A stretch of DNA of 64,000 bases, taken from the NCBI RefSeq assembly GCF_030412015.1, contig NZ_JASNRD010000014.1, positions 91,962 through 155,961 on the forward strand, read 5' to 3'. This document shows positions 45,532-55,408 of this stretch, in pieces. The notes beneath the pieces are model-generated. The model ran no database searches and was not told the origin of the DNA. It saw nothing but the letters and a program-made list of their open reading frames with translations. How positions within the stretch are numbered: the stretch's first letter is position 1; each line of letters starts with the position of its first letter. The DNA comes from Massilia sp. YIM B02763. Its GTDB lineage: Bacteria; Pseudomonadota; Gammaproteobacteria; Burkholderiales; Burkholderiaceae_D. The translations under genes were made by a program, and so were the position numbers.

Positions 45532-47208
45532 ATGGAGCACACCCGCCAGGCCCCGCTCATGGGGCCGCTCATGGGACACATGATGCACCAGTCCCTGACC
45601 ATTTCCAGTATCCTGCAATTCGCCGCTCGCCATTATGCGGCCAGCGAGATCGTGTCGCGGCCCGTGGAGCCGGACTTGCAAGGTCAGCTGCACCGTTACA
45701 CCTACCGCGACTGCGAGGGACGGGCCCGGCGCCTGGCGCGGGCGCTGCAGGACCGCGGCGTGACGATGGGCGAACGGGTCGGCACGCTCGCGTGGAACGG
45801 CTACCGCCACCTGGAGCTGTACTACGGCGTGTCGGGCTCCGGCGCCGTGCTGCACACGATCAATCCGCGCCTGCATCCGGAGCAGATCGCCTACATCGTC
45901 AACCACGCCGAAGACCAGCTGCTGTTCTTCGACATCTCATTCCTTCCGCTCGTGGAGGCGATCTCGCCGCACTGCGCCACGGTGCGCGCCTTCGTGCTGA
46001 TGAGCGACCGCGCCCACATGCCGGACGGCAGCGCGATCCCGAACCTGCTGTGCTACGAGGACCTGCTGGCGGGTGCGATGGACGACTACGACTGGCCGGA
46101 CCTCGACGAGAACGCGGCCGCGTCGCTGTGCTACACGTCCGGCACGACGGGCAACCCGAAGGGCGTGCTGTATTCGCACCGCTCGACGGTGCTGCATGCC
46201 TACGCGTCCGCGCTGCCGAACGTGCTCAACGTCGCCGCGGCCGATACAGTGCTGCCCGTCGTCCCGATGTTCCATGTGAATGCCTGGGGCCTGCCGTATT
46301 CGACGCTGCTGTCGGGCGCCAAGCTCGTGTTCCCCGGCGCCGCGCTGGACGGCAAGTCGCTGTACGAACTGTTCGAGGCCGAGGGCGTGACGTTTTCGGC
46401 GGGCGTCCCCACGGTCTGGCTGGGCCTCGTGAACTACGTGCTCGGGAACGGGCTCGCGTTCTCCACGTTCCGCCGCACCGTGATCGGCGGCTCGGCCTGT
46501 CCGCCCGCGCTGATGGACACGCTCATCGACCGCCTCGGCGTGCAGGTGATCCACGGCTGGGGCATGACGGAGATGTCGCCGCTGGGCACCACGGGCGGCC
46601 TGCTGGCCAAGCACCGCGCGCTGCCGCGGGACGCGCAGCGGGCCATCCTGCGCAAGCAGGGCCACGCGATCTATGGGGTGGACATGAAGATCGTCGACGA
46701 TGCCGGCGCCGAGCTCCCCTGGGACGGCGCCACGTCCGGCCACCTGCTGGTGAAGGGCCCGTGGATCGCCGCCCGCTACTTCCGCGACGAGGGTGGCGAC
46801 GTCCTGCAGGACGGCTGGTTCCCGACGGGCGACATGGCGACCATCGACGCGGACGGTTTCATGCAGGTGACGGACCGCAGCAAGGACGTGATCAAGTCGG
46901 GCGGCGAATGGATCGGGTCGATCGACCTGGAAAACATCGCGATGGCCCATCCGGCCGTGCTGCAGGCGGCCTGCATCGGCGTCGCCCATCCGAAGTGGGA
47001 CGAGCGGCCCTTGCTGCTGGTCGTGCGCCGGCCCGGGATGGACGTGGGGCGCGAGGAATTGCTCGGCTTCTTCGAGGGCAAGGTGGCAAGATTCTGGATG
47101 CCGGACGACGTCGTGTTCGTGGAGGCCTTGCCGATGGGGGCGACGGGCAAGGTGCAGAAGAACCGCTTGCGCGAGGCGTATCGCGAATACCGGTTGCCCG
47201 GGATGTAG
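45532..47208 (+). CDS. Fatty-acyl-CoA ligase (AMP-binding family)
   Basis: Activates a fatty acid to its CoA thioester through an acyl-adenylate. The 558-residue protein resembles medium/long-chain acyl-CoA synthetases of the AlkK type. It has the P-loop-like motif LCYTSGTTGNPKGVLYSHRS (about residue 200), GWGMTEMSPLGTTGG (motif II) and the hinge/A8 region GWFPTGDMATIDADGFMQVT with DRSKDVIKSGGEWIGS. The ATG at 45532 is preceded by AGGAGA. The following gene is a beta-oxidation enzyme, so the pair probably serves fatty-acid catabolism. The N-terminus has a small methionine-rich repeat (PLMGPLMGHMM). Confidence 0.92.
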   Translation: MEHTRQAPLMGPLMGHMMHQSLTISSILQFAARHYAASEIVSRPVEPDLQGQLHRYTYRDCEGRARRLARALQDRGVTMGERVGTLAWNGYRHLELYYGVSGSGAVLHTINPRLHPEQIAYIVNHAEDQLLFFDISFLPLVEAISPHCATVRAFVLMSDRAHMPDGSAIPNLLCYEDLLAGAMDDYDWPDLDENAAASLCYTSGTTGNPKGVLYSHRSTVLHAYASALPNVLNVAAADTVLPVVPMFHVNAWGLPYSTLLSGAKLVFPGAALDGKSLYELFEAEGVTFSAGVPTVWLGLVNYVLGNGLAFSTFRRTVIGGSACPPALMDTLIDRLGVQVIHGWGMTEMSPLGTTGGLLAKHRALPRDAQRAILRKQGHAIYGVDMKIVDDAGAELPWDGATSGHLLVKGPWIAARYFRDEGGDVLQDGWFPTGDMATIDADGFMQVTDRSKDVIKSGGEWIGSIDLENIAMAHPAVLQAACIGVAHPKWDERPLLLVVRRPGMDVGREELLGFFEGKVARFWMPDDVVFVEALPMGATGKVQKNRLREAYREYRLPGM

Positions 47209-47217
47209 GCGGCGCTC

Positions 47218-47281
47218 GGTGGGCACGTGGTGCCCACCCTACGGCAAGCGTCGTCGGTAGGGTAGGCACCACGTGCCCACC
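47218..47281. repeat. REP-like double palindrome between ligase and fadJ-like gene
   Basis: Left arm GGTGGGCACGTGGTGCCCAC (from 47218, continuing CCTAC) and right arm 47257-47281 are reverse complements at 24 of 25 bases, around 14 bp. Each arm is itself palindromic. The closest relative is at 57945-58015. Confidence 0.8.
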
Positions 47282-47357
47282 ATGCCCGAATAACACGACC
47301 GTTCGCTTGTTCGGGTATAGTGGCTGGCGCCTTTCACATACCTACAAGAGGAGACCC

Positions 47358-49445
47358 ATGAGCGCCGATTACCACGTCCAGGACGGTGTCGCCGTCATCA
47401 CGCTGAACAACCCGCCAGTCAACGGCCTGGGCCTGGCCACGCGCACGGCCGCCGTCGATGGCCTGCGGCGCGCGGCGGCCGACCCGGCCGTGCGGGCGAT
47501 CGTCGTCACCGGCGCCGGCAAGGCGTTTTCCGGCGGCGCCGACATCCGCGAGTTCAATTCGCCCAAGGCGCTGACGGAGCCGACGCTGCACACGCTGATC
47601 CGCACCGTGGAAGACTCGCCGAAGCCCGTCGTGGCCGCGATCCACACCGTGTGCATGGGCGGCGGCCTGGAATTGGCGCTGGGCGCGCACTACCGCGTGG
47701 CGCTGCCCGGCGCCCAGGTCGCGCTGCCGGAGGTCAAACTGGGCCTGTTGCCGGGCGCCGGCGGCACGCAGCGCCTGCCGCGCGTGCTGGGGCTGGAAAA
47801 GGCGCTGGACATGATCGTCTCGGGCACGCCGGCCAAGTCAGAATCGTTGGCGGGCACGCTGCTGTTCGACGCCTTGCTGCCCGCCGGCAGCGAGCTGGTG
47901 GCGGGCGCCGTCGACTTCGCGAACGAGATCGCCGAGCGCCGCCCGCTGCCGAAGGTACGCGACCTGGCCGTGGAGCACGCCGACGCGCACGCCTTCCTGG
48001 CCGCCGCGCGCGCGAAGGTGAAGGCCGCGGCCGGGCCGTTCCCGGCGCCGCCGGCCTGCGTGGAGGCCGTCGCGGCCGCCGTCGACAAGCCGTTCGAGGA
48101 AGGACTCCTATTCGAGCGCGACCTGTTCCTGCAGCTGACCACGACGACGGAATCGAAGGCGCTGCGCCATGCCTTCTTCGCCGAGCGCGCCGCCTCCAAG
48201 GTGGCCGACGTGCCCGCCGATACGCCCGTGCGCCCGGTTGCAAGGGCCGCCGTCGTGGGCGCCGGTACCATGGGCAGCGGCATCGCGATGAACTTCGCCA
48301 ACGCGGGCATCCCTGTCACGATCCTCGAGACCTCGCAGGACGCGCTGGACAAGGGCCTGGGCGCGATCCGCCGCAACTACGAAGCGACGGTTAAAAAGGG
48401 CAAGCTCGCGCCGGAACAGCTGGAGGGGCGCCTTGCCTTCGTCCAGGGCACGCTGGACATCGCGGACATCGCCCAGGCCGACATCGTCGTGGAAGCCGTG
48501 TTCGAGGACCTGGCCGTCAAGGAAGACGTGTTCCGCAGGCTGGACGCCGCCATGAAGCCGGGCGCGATCCTGGCCTCGAACACGTCGACGCTGGACCTGG
48601 ACCGCATCGCCGGCTTCACCGCGCGGCCCCAGGACGTGATCGGCCTGCACTTCTTCAGCCCCGCCAACGTGATGAAGCTGCTGGAGATCGTGCGCGGCGC
48701 GGCGACGGGCAAGGACGTGCTGGCCACGGCGCTGGCGCTGGCGAAAACGCTCCGCAAGACGGGCGTCGTTTCCGGCGTGTGCGACGGCTTCATCGGCAAC
48801 CGGATGATCGAACAATACCTGCGCCAGGCCGGCTTCCTGCTCGACGAGGGCGCGCTGCCGGCGCAGGTGGACCGGGCGATGGAGCGCTTCGGCTTCGCCA
48901 TGGGCCCGTTCCGCATGGCCGACCTGGCCGGCAACGACATCGGCTGGGCGATCCGCAAGCGCAAGCGCGCGCAGGATCCGGGCCTGCAGTATTCGCAAAC
49001 GGCCGACCTGTTGTGCGAGCGGGGCCGCTTCGGCCAGAAGACGGGCGCCGGCTGGTACGACTACGCGGCGGGCGACCGCGCGCCGCATCCGTCCGTGGCG
49101 GTCGAGGAGATGATCGTGCGCCACTCGGCCGACCTCGGCATCGCGCGCCGCGCCATCGACGACGCCGAGATCGTCGAACGCCTCGTCTATGCGCTGGTGA
49201 ACGAGGGCGCGAAGATCCTGGAAGACGGAATCGCCCAGCGCGCCTCGGACATCGACATGGTCTACCTGGCGGGCTACGGCTTCCCGCTGTTCCGTGGCGG
49301 GCCGATGTTCTACGCCGACACGGTGGGCTTGCCGGCCGTGCTGGCGGCGATCGAACGCTTTGCGGGCGGCTATCGCGGCGACGCCTGGGTGCCGGCGCCG
49401 TTGCTGGTGCGCCTGGCGGGCGAGGGTCGCGGTTTCGGCGGCTGA
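47358..49445 (+). CDS. FadJ/FadB-type enoyl-CoA hydratase / 3-hydroxyacyl-CoA dehydrogenase
   Basis: Bifunctional beta-oxidation enzyme of 695 residues. The N-terminal crotonase half has SGGADIREF (oxyanion), GGGLELALGAHYRVA and the Glu in LPEVKLGLLPGAGGTQRLPR. The dehydrogenase half begins about residue 290 with the NAD motif VVGAGTMGSGIAMNFANAG, then SNTSTLDLDRIA, the catalytic His in LHFFSPANVMKLLEIV and VCDGFIGNRM. A GAGGAG site stands 4 bp before the ATG at 47358. No thiolase gene is adjacent, so the cycle must be completed by a thiolase elsewhere. Confidence 0.94.
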   Translation: MSADYHVQDGVAVITLNNPPVNGLGLATRTAAVDGLRRAAADPAVRAIVVTGAGKAFSGGADIREFNSPKALTEPTLHTLIRTVEDSPKPVVAAIHTVCMGGGLELALGAHYRVALPGAQVALPEVKLGLLPGAGGTQRLPRVLGLEKALDMIVSGTPAKSESLAGTLLFDALLPAGSELVAGAVDFANEIAERRPLPKVRDLAVEHADAHAFLAAARAKVKAAAGPFPAPPACVEAVAAAVDKPFEEGLLFERDLFLQLTTTTESKALRHAFFAERAASKVADVPADTPVRPVARAAVVGAGTMGSGIAMNFANAGIPVTILETSQDALDKGLGAIRRNYEATVKKGKLAPEQLEGRLAFVQGTLDIADIAQADIVVEAVFEDLAVKEDVFRRLDAAMKPGAILASNTSTLDLDRIAGFTARPQDVIGLHFFSPANVMKLLEIVRGAATGKDVLATALALAKTLRKTGVVSGVCDGFIGNRMIEQYLRQAGFLLDEGALPAQVDRAMERFGFAMGPFRMADLAGNDIGWAIRKRKRAQDPGLQYSQTADLLCERGRFGQKTGAGWYDYAAGDRAPHPSVAVEEMIVRHSADLGIARRAIDDAEIVERLVYALVNEGAKILEDGIAQRASDIDMVYLAGYGFPLFRGGPMFYADTVGLPAVLAAIERFAGGYRGDAWVPAPLLVRLAGEGRGFGG

Positions 49446-49645
49446 AGGTCGGGCATAGCACGGAACCTCCGTGCTTCGCCCCCTGCGAAAGTAGGGTTTT
49501 GCAGGCGTTCGGACCACTTTTTTGTCGCCGATCTCCGTCGAAATGTATTGCTTTGTCCCGGGGCGTCAAGACGGCTCGACCATGAACTAGCATCGGGTTG
49601 GCACATTCGTGCCGTCCATTCAAACCTACGGGGGAGTTTGATTCG

Positions 49646-52231
49646 ATGCTAGTTACTATCTCAATGCGCAGCGCTGCCTCTCGCGCTGCCGCGCTCGCCG
49701 TCGCCGCCATGCTTGCCGCATGCGGCTCCGGCACGCAGGACGCGCCGCAAGCGGGTGCCCAGTCCCGCCAGGCCGCGAAGGTCTCGGCCGCCGGCACCGC
49801 CGACGGCACGCTGGTACTGCCGCTGGAGGTGCTGGGCAAGGGTTCGCCCGACCAGCCGGTCGTGGCGGAAGCGAAACTGGCGTTGCCGTCCGGCCAGGCC
49901 GGCAACGCGGCGCAGCTGTGGTTCCAGTGCCACCGCTGCGGCTTCTATGCGGCGCCGGAATTCGAGGCCACCAGGCGCTTGCCCGCGAAGATCAAGGCGA
50001 GCGTGCGGGTGCTCGGCGGCGTCAGCGGCAGCGCCGAGTCCCGGGTGCCGTGGATCGACATCACGGATGCCAACGTCACGCTGGCCGACGACGAGCGCGT
50101 GCATGGCGGCGTGAACGGCGGCCTGTACACGACGCGCATCACCGTCGCGCTGGATGCCGCCGCGCGCGCCCGCCTGGTGGCGGGCACCAACCGCGTGCAG
50201 TTCCGCTTCAACGGCACCGACGGCGAATCGAACGGCTTCCGCGTGCTGGACCTGGAGCTGCGCGACGCGTCCGCCGCGCGCATCGACAGCACCGTGCACC
50301 AGCAGGCCGACACGCGCGCCGAGCGCGACGCCAGCCAGTACTCGCAGTCCGACGCCGCCGCCGGCAAGGCGCTGTGGTACGCGCAAGGCAGGATCGCCAA
50401 GTCGAGCATCGTCGCGCGCAAGCTGAACGCGGCCTGCGCCTCCTGCCATGCCGAGGACGCGCGCGACCTCCAGTACTTCAACTATTCGAACAACGCGATC
50501 GTCCAGCGCAGCCAGTTCCACGGCCTGTCCGCGACCCAGGGCCGCCAGATCGCGGCCTTCGTGCGCACCTCGCTGGCCGCCATGCCCTATGCCGCCAACG
50601 CGCGGCCGTGGAATCCGCCGTACCAGCCGGGTCCCGGACTGGACGCCGATCCCGCATCGTGGGCCGGCGGCGCCGGCCTGCAGGCGGTGCTGCAGACGCC
50701 GGCGCAGGCCGTCAACGCGGTGTTCGGCAAGGCGCCGGCGTCGACGGCGGCGATCACCCAGTCCGACGTCGACCGGGTGATGGATCCGAACGTGACGATG
50801 AACGTGCGCGAGATGCCCGTGCCGCTGCAGTTCCCGGACTGGAATGCCTGGCTGCCCTCGATCCATCCGCTCGACGTCTGGCCGGCGGCGGCGGACGGCA
50901 GCGGTTTCCAGAACGGCGCCGCGTTCGACGGCGACCGCAAGGACCCGAACGGCCGCTACCTGGCGATGCGCGCGTGGTTCGAGGCGCGCCGCAATCCGTC
51001 GAATCCGGGCGACTGGAGCCACTTGCTGCCGGAATTGCGCGAGCAGATCGCGGCCATGATCACCCAGGCGGGCTGGGACGGCTACTGGTTCCTGGGCGGC
51101 GGCCGCGGCAACCATATCGGCGGCGACAAGCGCACCGGGGCCCAGGTGGGCGGCGCCCACCTGCAGTCGCTGGCGTCGTCCACGACCGTCAAGGCGGGCA
51201 AGCAGGGCGCGTTCACGACCAACGCCTTCATCGAGCGCGCCGTGGACAGCCTGCTGCACTGGAACGCCGTCAAGCAATGGGAGATGGCGCAGCAATACAA
51301 GCTGGAAGGCAACCAGCAATGGTTCCTGGGCGAGCGCGACGGGGCCAACGGCGACTGGCGCGGCAGGGGCGAGGCGCACGGCTGGCCGTTCAATACGGTG
51401 AGCCTGTTCTTCCTGGCGCCGCACATGGTGTACCAGGAAGACCGTGACGCCTCCGGCCGCATCACGCGCGAATGGTACACGGCGTGGGAGGCGGACAACA
51501 TCACCGCCTCTTACTACCGCAGCAACCAGTGGTACCAGCTGCAGATGGCCGTCAATCCGGGCGCGCAGAGCGGCTGGGTCAATTATCCGATGGACTGGCC
51601 CTACCTGTACGCGTTCGACGACTACATCGGGCTGCGCGTCGGCGACGCCACGCCCGCGGCCCGGGCGGCGCAGGCGAGCCATTACGTGCGCCTGATGCAG
51701 GCCCGGATCAAGGGCGCGCAGTACGTCAACAACGACATCCCGCTGTACGACCCCACCAGCCAGCAGAGCCTGATCAACAACCCGGGCCGGTACGGGCGCG
51801 GGCAGGCGACGAAGCACCTGGCGGTGGCCGGCTTCCTCGACAACGCCAGCCGCGACGGCACCAACCCGTCGCACTTCCTGTTCCTGAACGACGTCCAGCC
51901 GGGCCTGCACGTGAAGGTGGTCAACGGGGCGATCAACCAGTTCCTGGCGCTCTACTCGGGCCAGCCCGCCAGCGCCTGGCGCCGCTGCGATCCGGACAAT
52001 ACGGAACTCGGCGAGGCGGAGAATGTCGCCGGCTTCCGCTTCTGCCTGGACCGCGCCCGCCTGCCGCTGGGTACCTTCTCGGACGGCACGCACTTCCCGG
52101 TCTCGAACGCGCTGTACCAGACCAGCACGGAGCAAGTGGAGCAATACGGCATCTGGGCGGCGCGCCGCCTCGGCGCCGACCCCACGCGCCTGACTGCCTG
52201 GCAGGCTTGGCAGGACACCGTCTGGCCGTGA
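49646..52231 (+). CDS. Large lipoprotein with one c-type heme site, unknown family
   Basis: An 861-residue exported lipoprotein (lipobox ends at Cys26, LAAC). A strand-rich region with a CHRC pair (residues 95-98) precedes a single heme-c motif CASCH at 264-268, inside a helical stretch like a small cytochrome domain (residues about 225-315). The next 540 residues match no family I know; they are rich in Trp, Tyr and Asn (GWDGYWFLGGGRGNHIGGDK, YQLQMAVNPGAQSGWVNYPM) and look like a soluble enzyme or binding domain. GGGGAG lies 9 bp before the ATG at 49646. The monoheme could feed electrons to this domain. No function can be claimed. Confidence 0.82.
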   Translation: MLVTISMRSAASRAAALAVAAMLAACGSGTQDAPQAGAQSRQAAKVSAAGTADGTLVLPLEVLGKGSPDQPVVAEAKLALPSGQAGNAAQLWFQCHRCGFYAAPEFEATRRLPAKIKASVRVLGGVSGSAESRVPWIDITDANVTLADDERVHGGVNGGLYTTRITVALDAAARARLVAGTNRVQFRFNGTDGESNGFRVLDLELRDASAARIDSTVHQQADTRAERDASQYSQSDAAAGKALWYAQGRIAKSSIVARKLNAACASCHAEDARDLQYFNYSNNAIVQRSQFHGLSATQGRQIAAFVRTSLAAMPYAANARPWNPPYQPGPGLDADPASWAGGAGLQAVLQTPAQAVNAVFGKAPASTAAITQSDVDRVMDPNVTMNVREMPVPLQFPDWNAWLPSIHPLDVWPAAADGSGFQNGAAFDGDRKDPNGRYLAMRAWFEARRNPSNPGDWSHLLPELREQIAAMITQAGWDGYWFLGGGRGNHIGGDKRTGAQVGGAHLQSLASSTTVKAGKQGAFTTNAFIERAVDSLLHWNAVKQWEMAQQYKLEGNQQWFLGERDGANGDWRGRGEAHGWPFNTVSLFFLAPHMVYQEDRDASGRITREWYTAWEADNITASYYRSNQWYQLQMAVNPGAQSGWVNYPMDWPYLYAFDDYIGLRVGDATPAARAAQASHYVRLMQARIKGAQYVNNDIPLYDPTSQQSLINNPGRYGRGQATKHLAVAGFLDNASRDGTNPSHFLFLNDVQPGLHVKVVNGAINQFLALYSGQPASAWRRCDPDNTELGEAENVAGFRFCLDRARLPLGTFSDGTHFPVSNALYQTSTEQVEQYGIWAARRLGADPTRLTAWQAWQDTVWP

Positions 52232-52286
52232 CGCGCGACGAATGGCCCTGATGCGGGCATGGCGGGGCACGTGGTAGCCTGTCGGC

Positions 52287-53522
52287 GTGACCAATGCCAA
52301 GAACGCCATCCTGATCGCGACCGCCTGCCTGCTCGGACTCTTGTCCACGACAGGCGCGTCGCTGCCGTACCCGATCCTGCCGCCGCTGTTCGTGCACGGC
52401 GCCGCGGACGGCTTCACCAACTTCATGGGCCTGCCGCCCAAGCTGCTGTTCGCCGTCGCGCTGATGGTCAATCCCATCGGCCTGCTGCTGGGGACGGCGG
52501 TGCTGGGGTCGATGTCCGACCGCTACGGCCGCCGCCCGCTGCTGCTGTTGACGACGGTCGGCGCGGCGCTGGGCCACGTGCTCACCGCATGGGCGCTGGC
52601 CGGCAGCTCCTATCCGCTGTTCCTGCTGGCGCGCTTCGGCACCGGCCTGCTCGAGGGCCAGAGCGCCATCGTCCGGGCGATGCTGGCCGAGCGCCTGGAA
52701 GGGCCGATCCGCAACCACGCCATGTCCTGGCTGAACGGCGCGCTGCACCTGGGCTGGCTGGTGGGCCCGCTGCTGGGCGGCTTCACGGACCGTGCGCCGC
52801 TGACGGTGCCGTTCTATGTCGCGGCCGGCGCATTGCTGCTGGGCGCCGCGCTGGCGTGGGCGGCGCTGGAGCGCGTGCCGGGCCGGCCCGGGCCGTCGTG
52901 GTGGACCGTGGCGCGCGAGCGCCATGCGTTCAACCTGCTGCGCCACCCGGGCCTGCGCATGCTGTTCGGCGTGCAGCTGGCCTATACCTGCGGGGTGACG
53001 GCGTTCTACGAGTTCTATCCCTTGTGGCTGGTCGAGATCGGCCATTACGACCGGCGCGCGATCGCGCTCGTCAACGTGGGCATGTGCGGCCTGATGACCT
53101 GCGCCGCGCTGTTCGCGGGCCGCCGCAGCGATATGGAGCCGATGCGGCGCGCCGCCTTCCTCGCCTGCGCGGTGGCGCTGGCCGTCGGGTCGCTGGGGCT
53201 GGGCACGCTGTGGATCGGCCTCGCGGGCATCATGCTGTTCAGCCTTCCGCACGCGTTCTACAACGCCACCGTGCAGACCTGGGCCGCGGACCGCTTCGGT
53301 GGTCATGGCCAGGGCGCCGTCATGGGCCTGCTGTCGACGACGTTCTGCCTGGCGAACATCCTGATGGCGGCGGCCGGCGCCGTGCTGACACTGGTCGACA
53401 CGCGCCTCGTGCTGGTGGTGGGCGCCGGCTTGACGGCGTGGGCGGCGACACGCATGCAGGCCCTGGGGCAGGGCGCGATCGAGGAAAAAGAAAAGGCCGC
53501 CGTCGCCGGCGGCCCAACGTGA
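52287..53522 (+). CDS. MFS transporter
   Basis: A 411-residue, 12-TM major facilitator. The loop 2-3 signature reads MSDRYGRRPLLLL (about residue 73), and the intercytoplasmic loop has ERVPGRPGPSWWTVARERHA. The substrate is not recognisable; the type resembles drug/multidrug carriers. The start is GTG at 52287 (MTNAKNAILIATACLLGLLS after translation), 55 bp after the lipoprotein gene, with which it may be cotranscribed. It converges with the next MFS gene, the stops being 21 bp apart. Confidence 0.88.
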   Translation: MTNAKNAILIATACLLGLLSTTGASLPYPILPPLFVHGAADGFTNFMGLPPKLLFAVALMVNPIGLLLGTAVLGSMSDRYGRRPLLLLTTVGAALGHVLTAWALAGSSYPLFLLARFGTGLLEGQSAIVRAMLAERLEGPIRNHAMSWLNGALHLGWLVGPLLGGFTDRAPLTVPFYVAAGALLLGAALAWAALERVPGRPGPSWWTVARERHAFNLLRHPGLRMLFGVQLAYTCGVTAFYEFYPLWLVEIGHYDRRAIALVNVGMCGLMTCAALFAGRRSDMEPMRRAAFLACAVALAVGSLGLGTLWIGLAGIMLFSLPHAFYNATVQTWAADRFGGHGQGAVMGLLSTTFCLANILMAAAGAVLTLVDTRLVLVVGAGLTAWAATRMQALGQGAIEEKEKAAVAGGPT

Positions 53523-53543
53523 ACGAGGGATCCCCCGCGGCCG

Positions 53544-55244
53544 TCAGTCGGCCGCGTAGATATTGTTGTCCTTCGTCTCGCGCACGAACAGCGTGCCGAT
53601 GACGACGGTGGCCAGCGCGATCACGATCGGATACCACAGGCCGTAGTAGATGTTGCCGTTCGCCGCGACCAGCGCGAACGAGGTCGTGGGCAGCAGGCCG
53701 CCGAACCAGCCGTTGCCGATGTGGTAGGGCAGGGACATCGACGTGTAGCGGATGCGGGTCGGGAACATCTCGACCAGCATCGCGGCAATGGGCCCGTACA
53801 CCATCGTCACGTACAGCACGAGGACGAACAGCAGCGCCACCACCATCGGCTTGTTCACGCCGGCCGGATCGGCCTTGGCCGGGTAGCCCGCCGCCTTCAG
53901 CGCGGCGCCCAGGTCGCTCTTGAGCGCCGCTTCGCGGTCCTTGCTGGCCTGGTCGAAGTTCAGGCCGTCGGGCGTCATGACGGCGTTGAACGAGGGGTAG
54001 ACTTTGTCGCCGACCTTGATGCTTGCGACGGTGCCGGCGGGCGCGTCCTGGCGCGTGTAGCTGACCGAGGCCGCCGTCAGCTGGCCGGTGGCGATGTCGC
54101 ACGACGAGGGGAACTTCTTGGTGCCGGTGGCGTTGAACTGGAAGTGGCACGATTCAGGATCGGCGACGACGACGACGGGCGAGTTCTGGATCGCCGCCTC
54201 CAGCGCCGGGTTGCCGTAGTGCGTCAGGCCCTTGAAGATGGGGAAGTAGGTCAGCGCGGCGACCAGGCAGCCGCCCAGGATGATGTACTTGCGCCCGATA
54301 CGGTCCGACAGCGCGCCGAAGAAGATGAAGAAGGGTGTCGCCAGCGCCAGCGCGATGGCGACCAGGATGTTCGCCGTGGCGGCGTCCATCTTGAGCGTCT
54401 GCGTGAGGAAGAACAGGGCGTAGAACTGGCCCGTGTACCACACGACGGCCTGGCCCATCACGAGGCCGACCAGGGCCAGCAGGGCGATGCGCCCGTTCTT
54501 CCAGGTCAGGAAGGCTTCCGACAGCGGCGCCTTCGAGGTCTTGCCCTCGGCCTTCATCTTGGCGAAGGCGGGCGACTCGTTCATGGCCATGCGGATCCAG
54601 ACGGAGATCGCCAGCAGCAGCACGGAGACGAGGAAGGGAATGCGCCAGCCCCAGGCTTCGAAGGACGCCGTGTCCATCGAGCTGCGCACGCCCAGGATCA
54701 CGAGCAGCGACAGGAACAGGCCCAGCGTGGCCGTCGTCTGGATCCAGGACGTGAAGAAGCCGCGCCGGCCATTGGGCGCGTGCTCGGCCACGTAGGTGGC
54801 GGCGCCGCCGTATTCGCCGCCCAGGGCCAGGCCCTGCAGGATGCGCAGCGTGACGAGGATGATGGGCGCCGCGATGCCGATCGAGGCGTAGCTCGGCAGC
54901 AGGCCGACGACGAAGGTCGAGCCGCCCATGATCAGGATGGTGACGAGGAAGGTGTACTTGCGGCCGATCATGTCGCCCAGGCGGCCGAACACGAGCGCGC
55001 CGAACGGCCGCACGATGAAGCCGGCGGCAAAGGCGAGCAGGGCGAAGATGAAGGAGGTGGTCGGATCGCCGACGAAGAACTGCTTGGCGATGACGGTCGC
55101 GAGGGAGCCGTACAGGTAGAAGTCGTACCATTCGAAAACGGTGCCGAGGGAAGAGGCGAAGATGACCTTGCGTTCCTCCTTCGTCATTCCTGCGCTCGAC
55201 GGCAAGGGTTTGCCGCCGGCGGCCATGCCGGGTGTGATAGCCAT
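53544..55244 (-). CDS. Metabolite:H+ symporter (MHS family), with large loop insertion
   Basis: A 566-residue MFS carrier of the MHS family, which imports organic acids and related metabolites. It shows ASSLGTVFEWYDFYLYGSLA, GRLGDMIGRKYTFLVTILIM and EYGGAATYVAEHAPNGRRGF motifs. Unlike typical 430-residue members it has a soluble insertion of about 125 residues (341-465) between TM segments, with a Cys pair (366, 382), probably periplasmic. The start at 55244 leaves an N-terminal tail of about 25 residues. The upstream recombinase gene is on the same strand, 164 bp away. Confidence 0.9.
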   Translation of the reverse strand: MAITPGMAAGGKPLPSSAGMTKEERKVIFASSLGTVFEWYDFYLYGSLATVIAKQFFVGDPTTSFIFALLAFAAGFIVRPFGALVFGRLGDMIGRKYTFLVTILIMGGSTFVVGLLPSYASIGIAAPIILVTLRILQGLALGGEYGGAATYVAEHAPNGRRGFFTSWIQTTATLGLFLSLLVILGVRSSMDTASFEAWGWRIPFLVSVLLLAISVWIRMAMNESPAFAKMKAEGKTSKAPLSEAFLTWKNGRIALLALVGLVMGQAVVWYTGQFYALFFLTQTLKMDAATANILVAIALALATPFFIFFGALSDRIGRKYIILGGCLVAALTYFPIFKGLTHYGNPALEAAIQNSPVVVVADPESCHFQFNATGTKKFPSSCDIATGQLTAASVSYTRQDAPAGTVASIKVGDKVYPSFNAVMTPDGLNFDQASKDREAALKSDLGAALKAAGYPAKADPAGVNKPMVVALLFVLVLYVTMVYGPIAAMLVEMFPTRIRYTSMSLPYHIGNGWFGGLLPTTSFALVAANGNIYYGLWYPIVIALATVVIGTLFVRETKDNNIYAAD

Positions 55245-55408
55245 TGTAGTCTCCGTAGTGTTTGTCTGCCTGCGTCGTACGCTTGCTCATCGCCGATCTG
55301 CGCCAGCGATGTGGCGACTGTGCGCCGTAAAACTTACGGGATTCTTGCTTCAACCTTACGTGAAACTGACGACTGGATTATGCTCACACTGCCGCTACCA
55401 CGGGTGAA

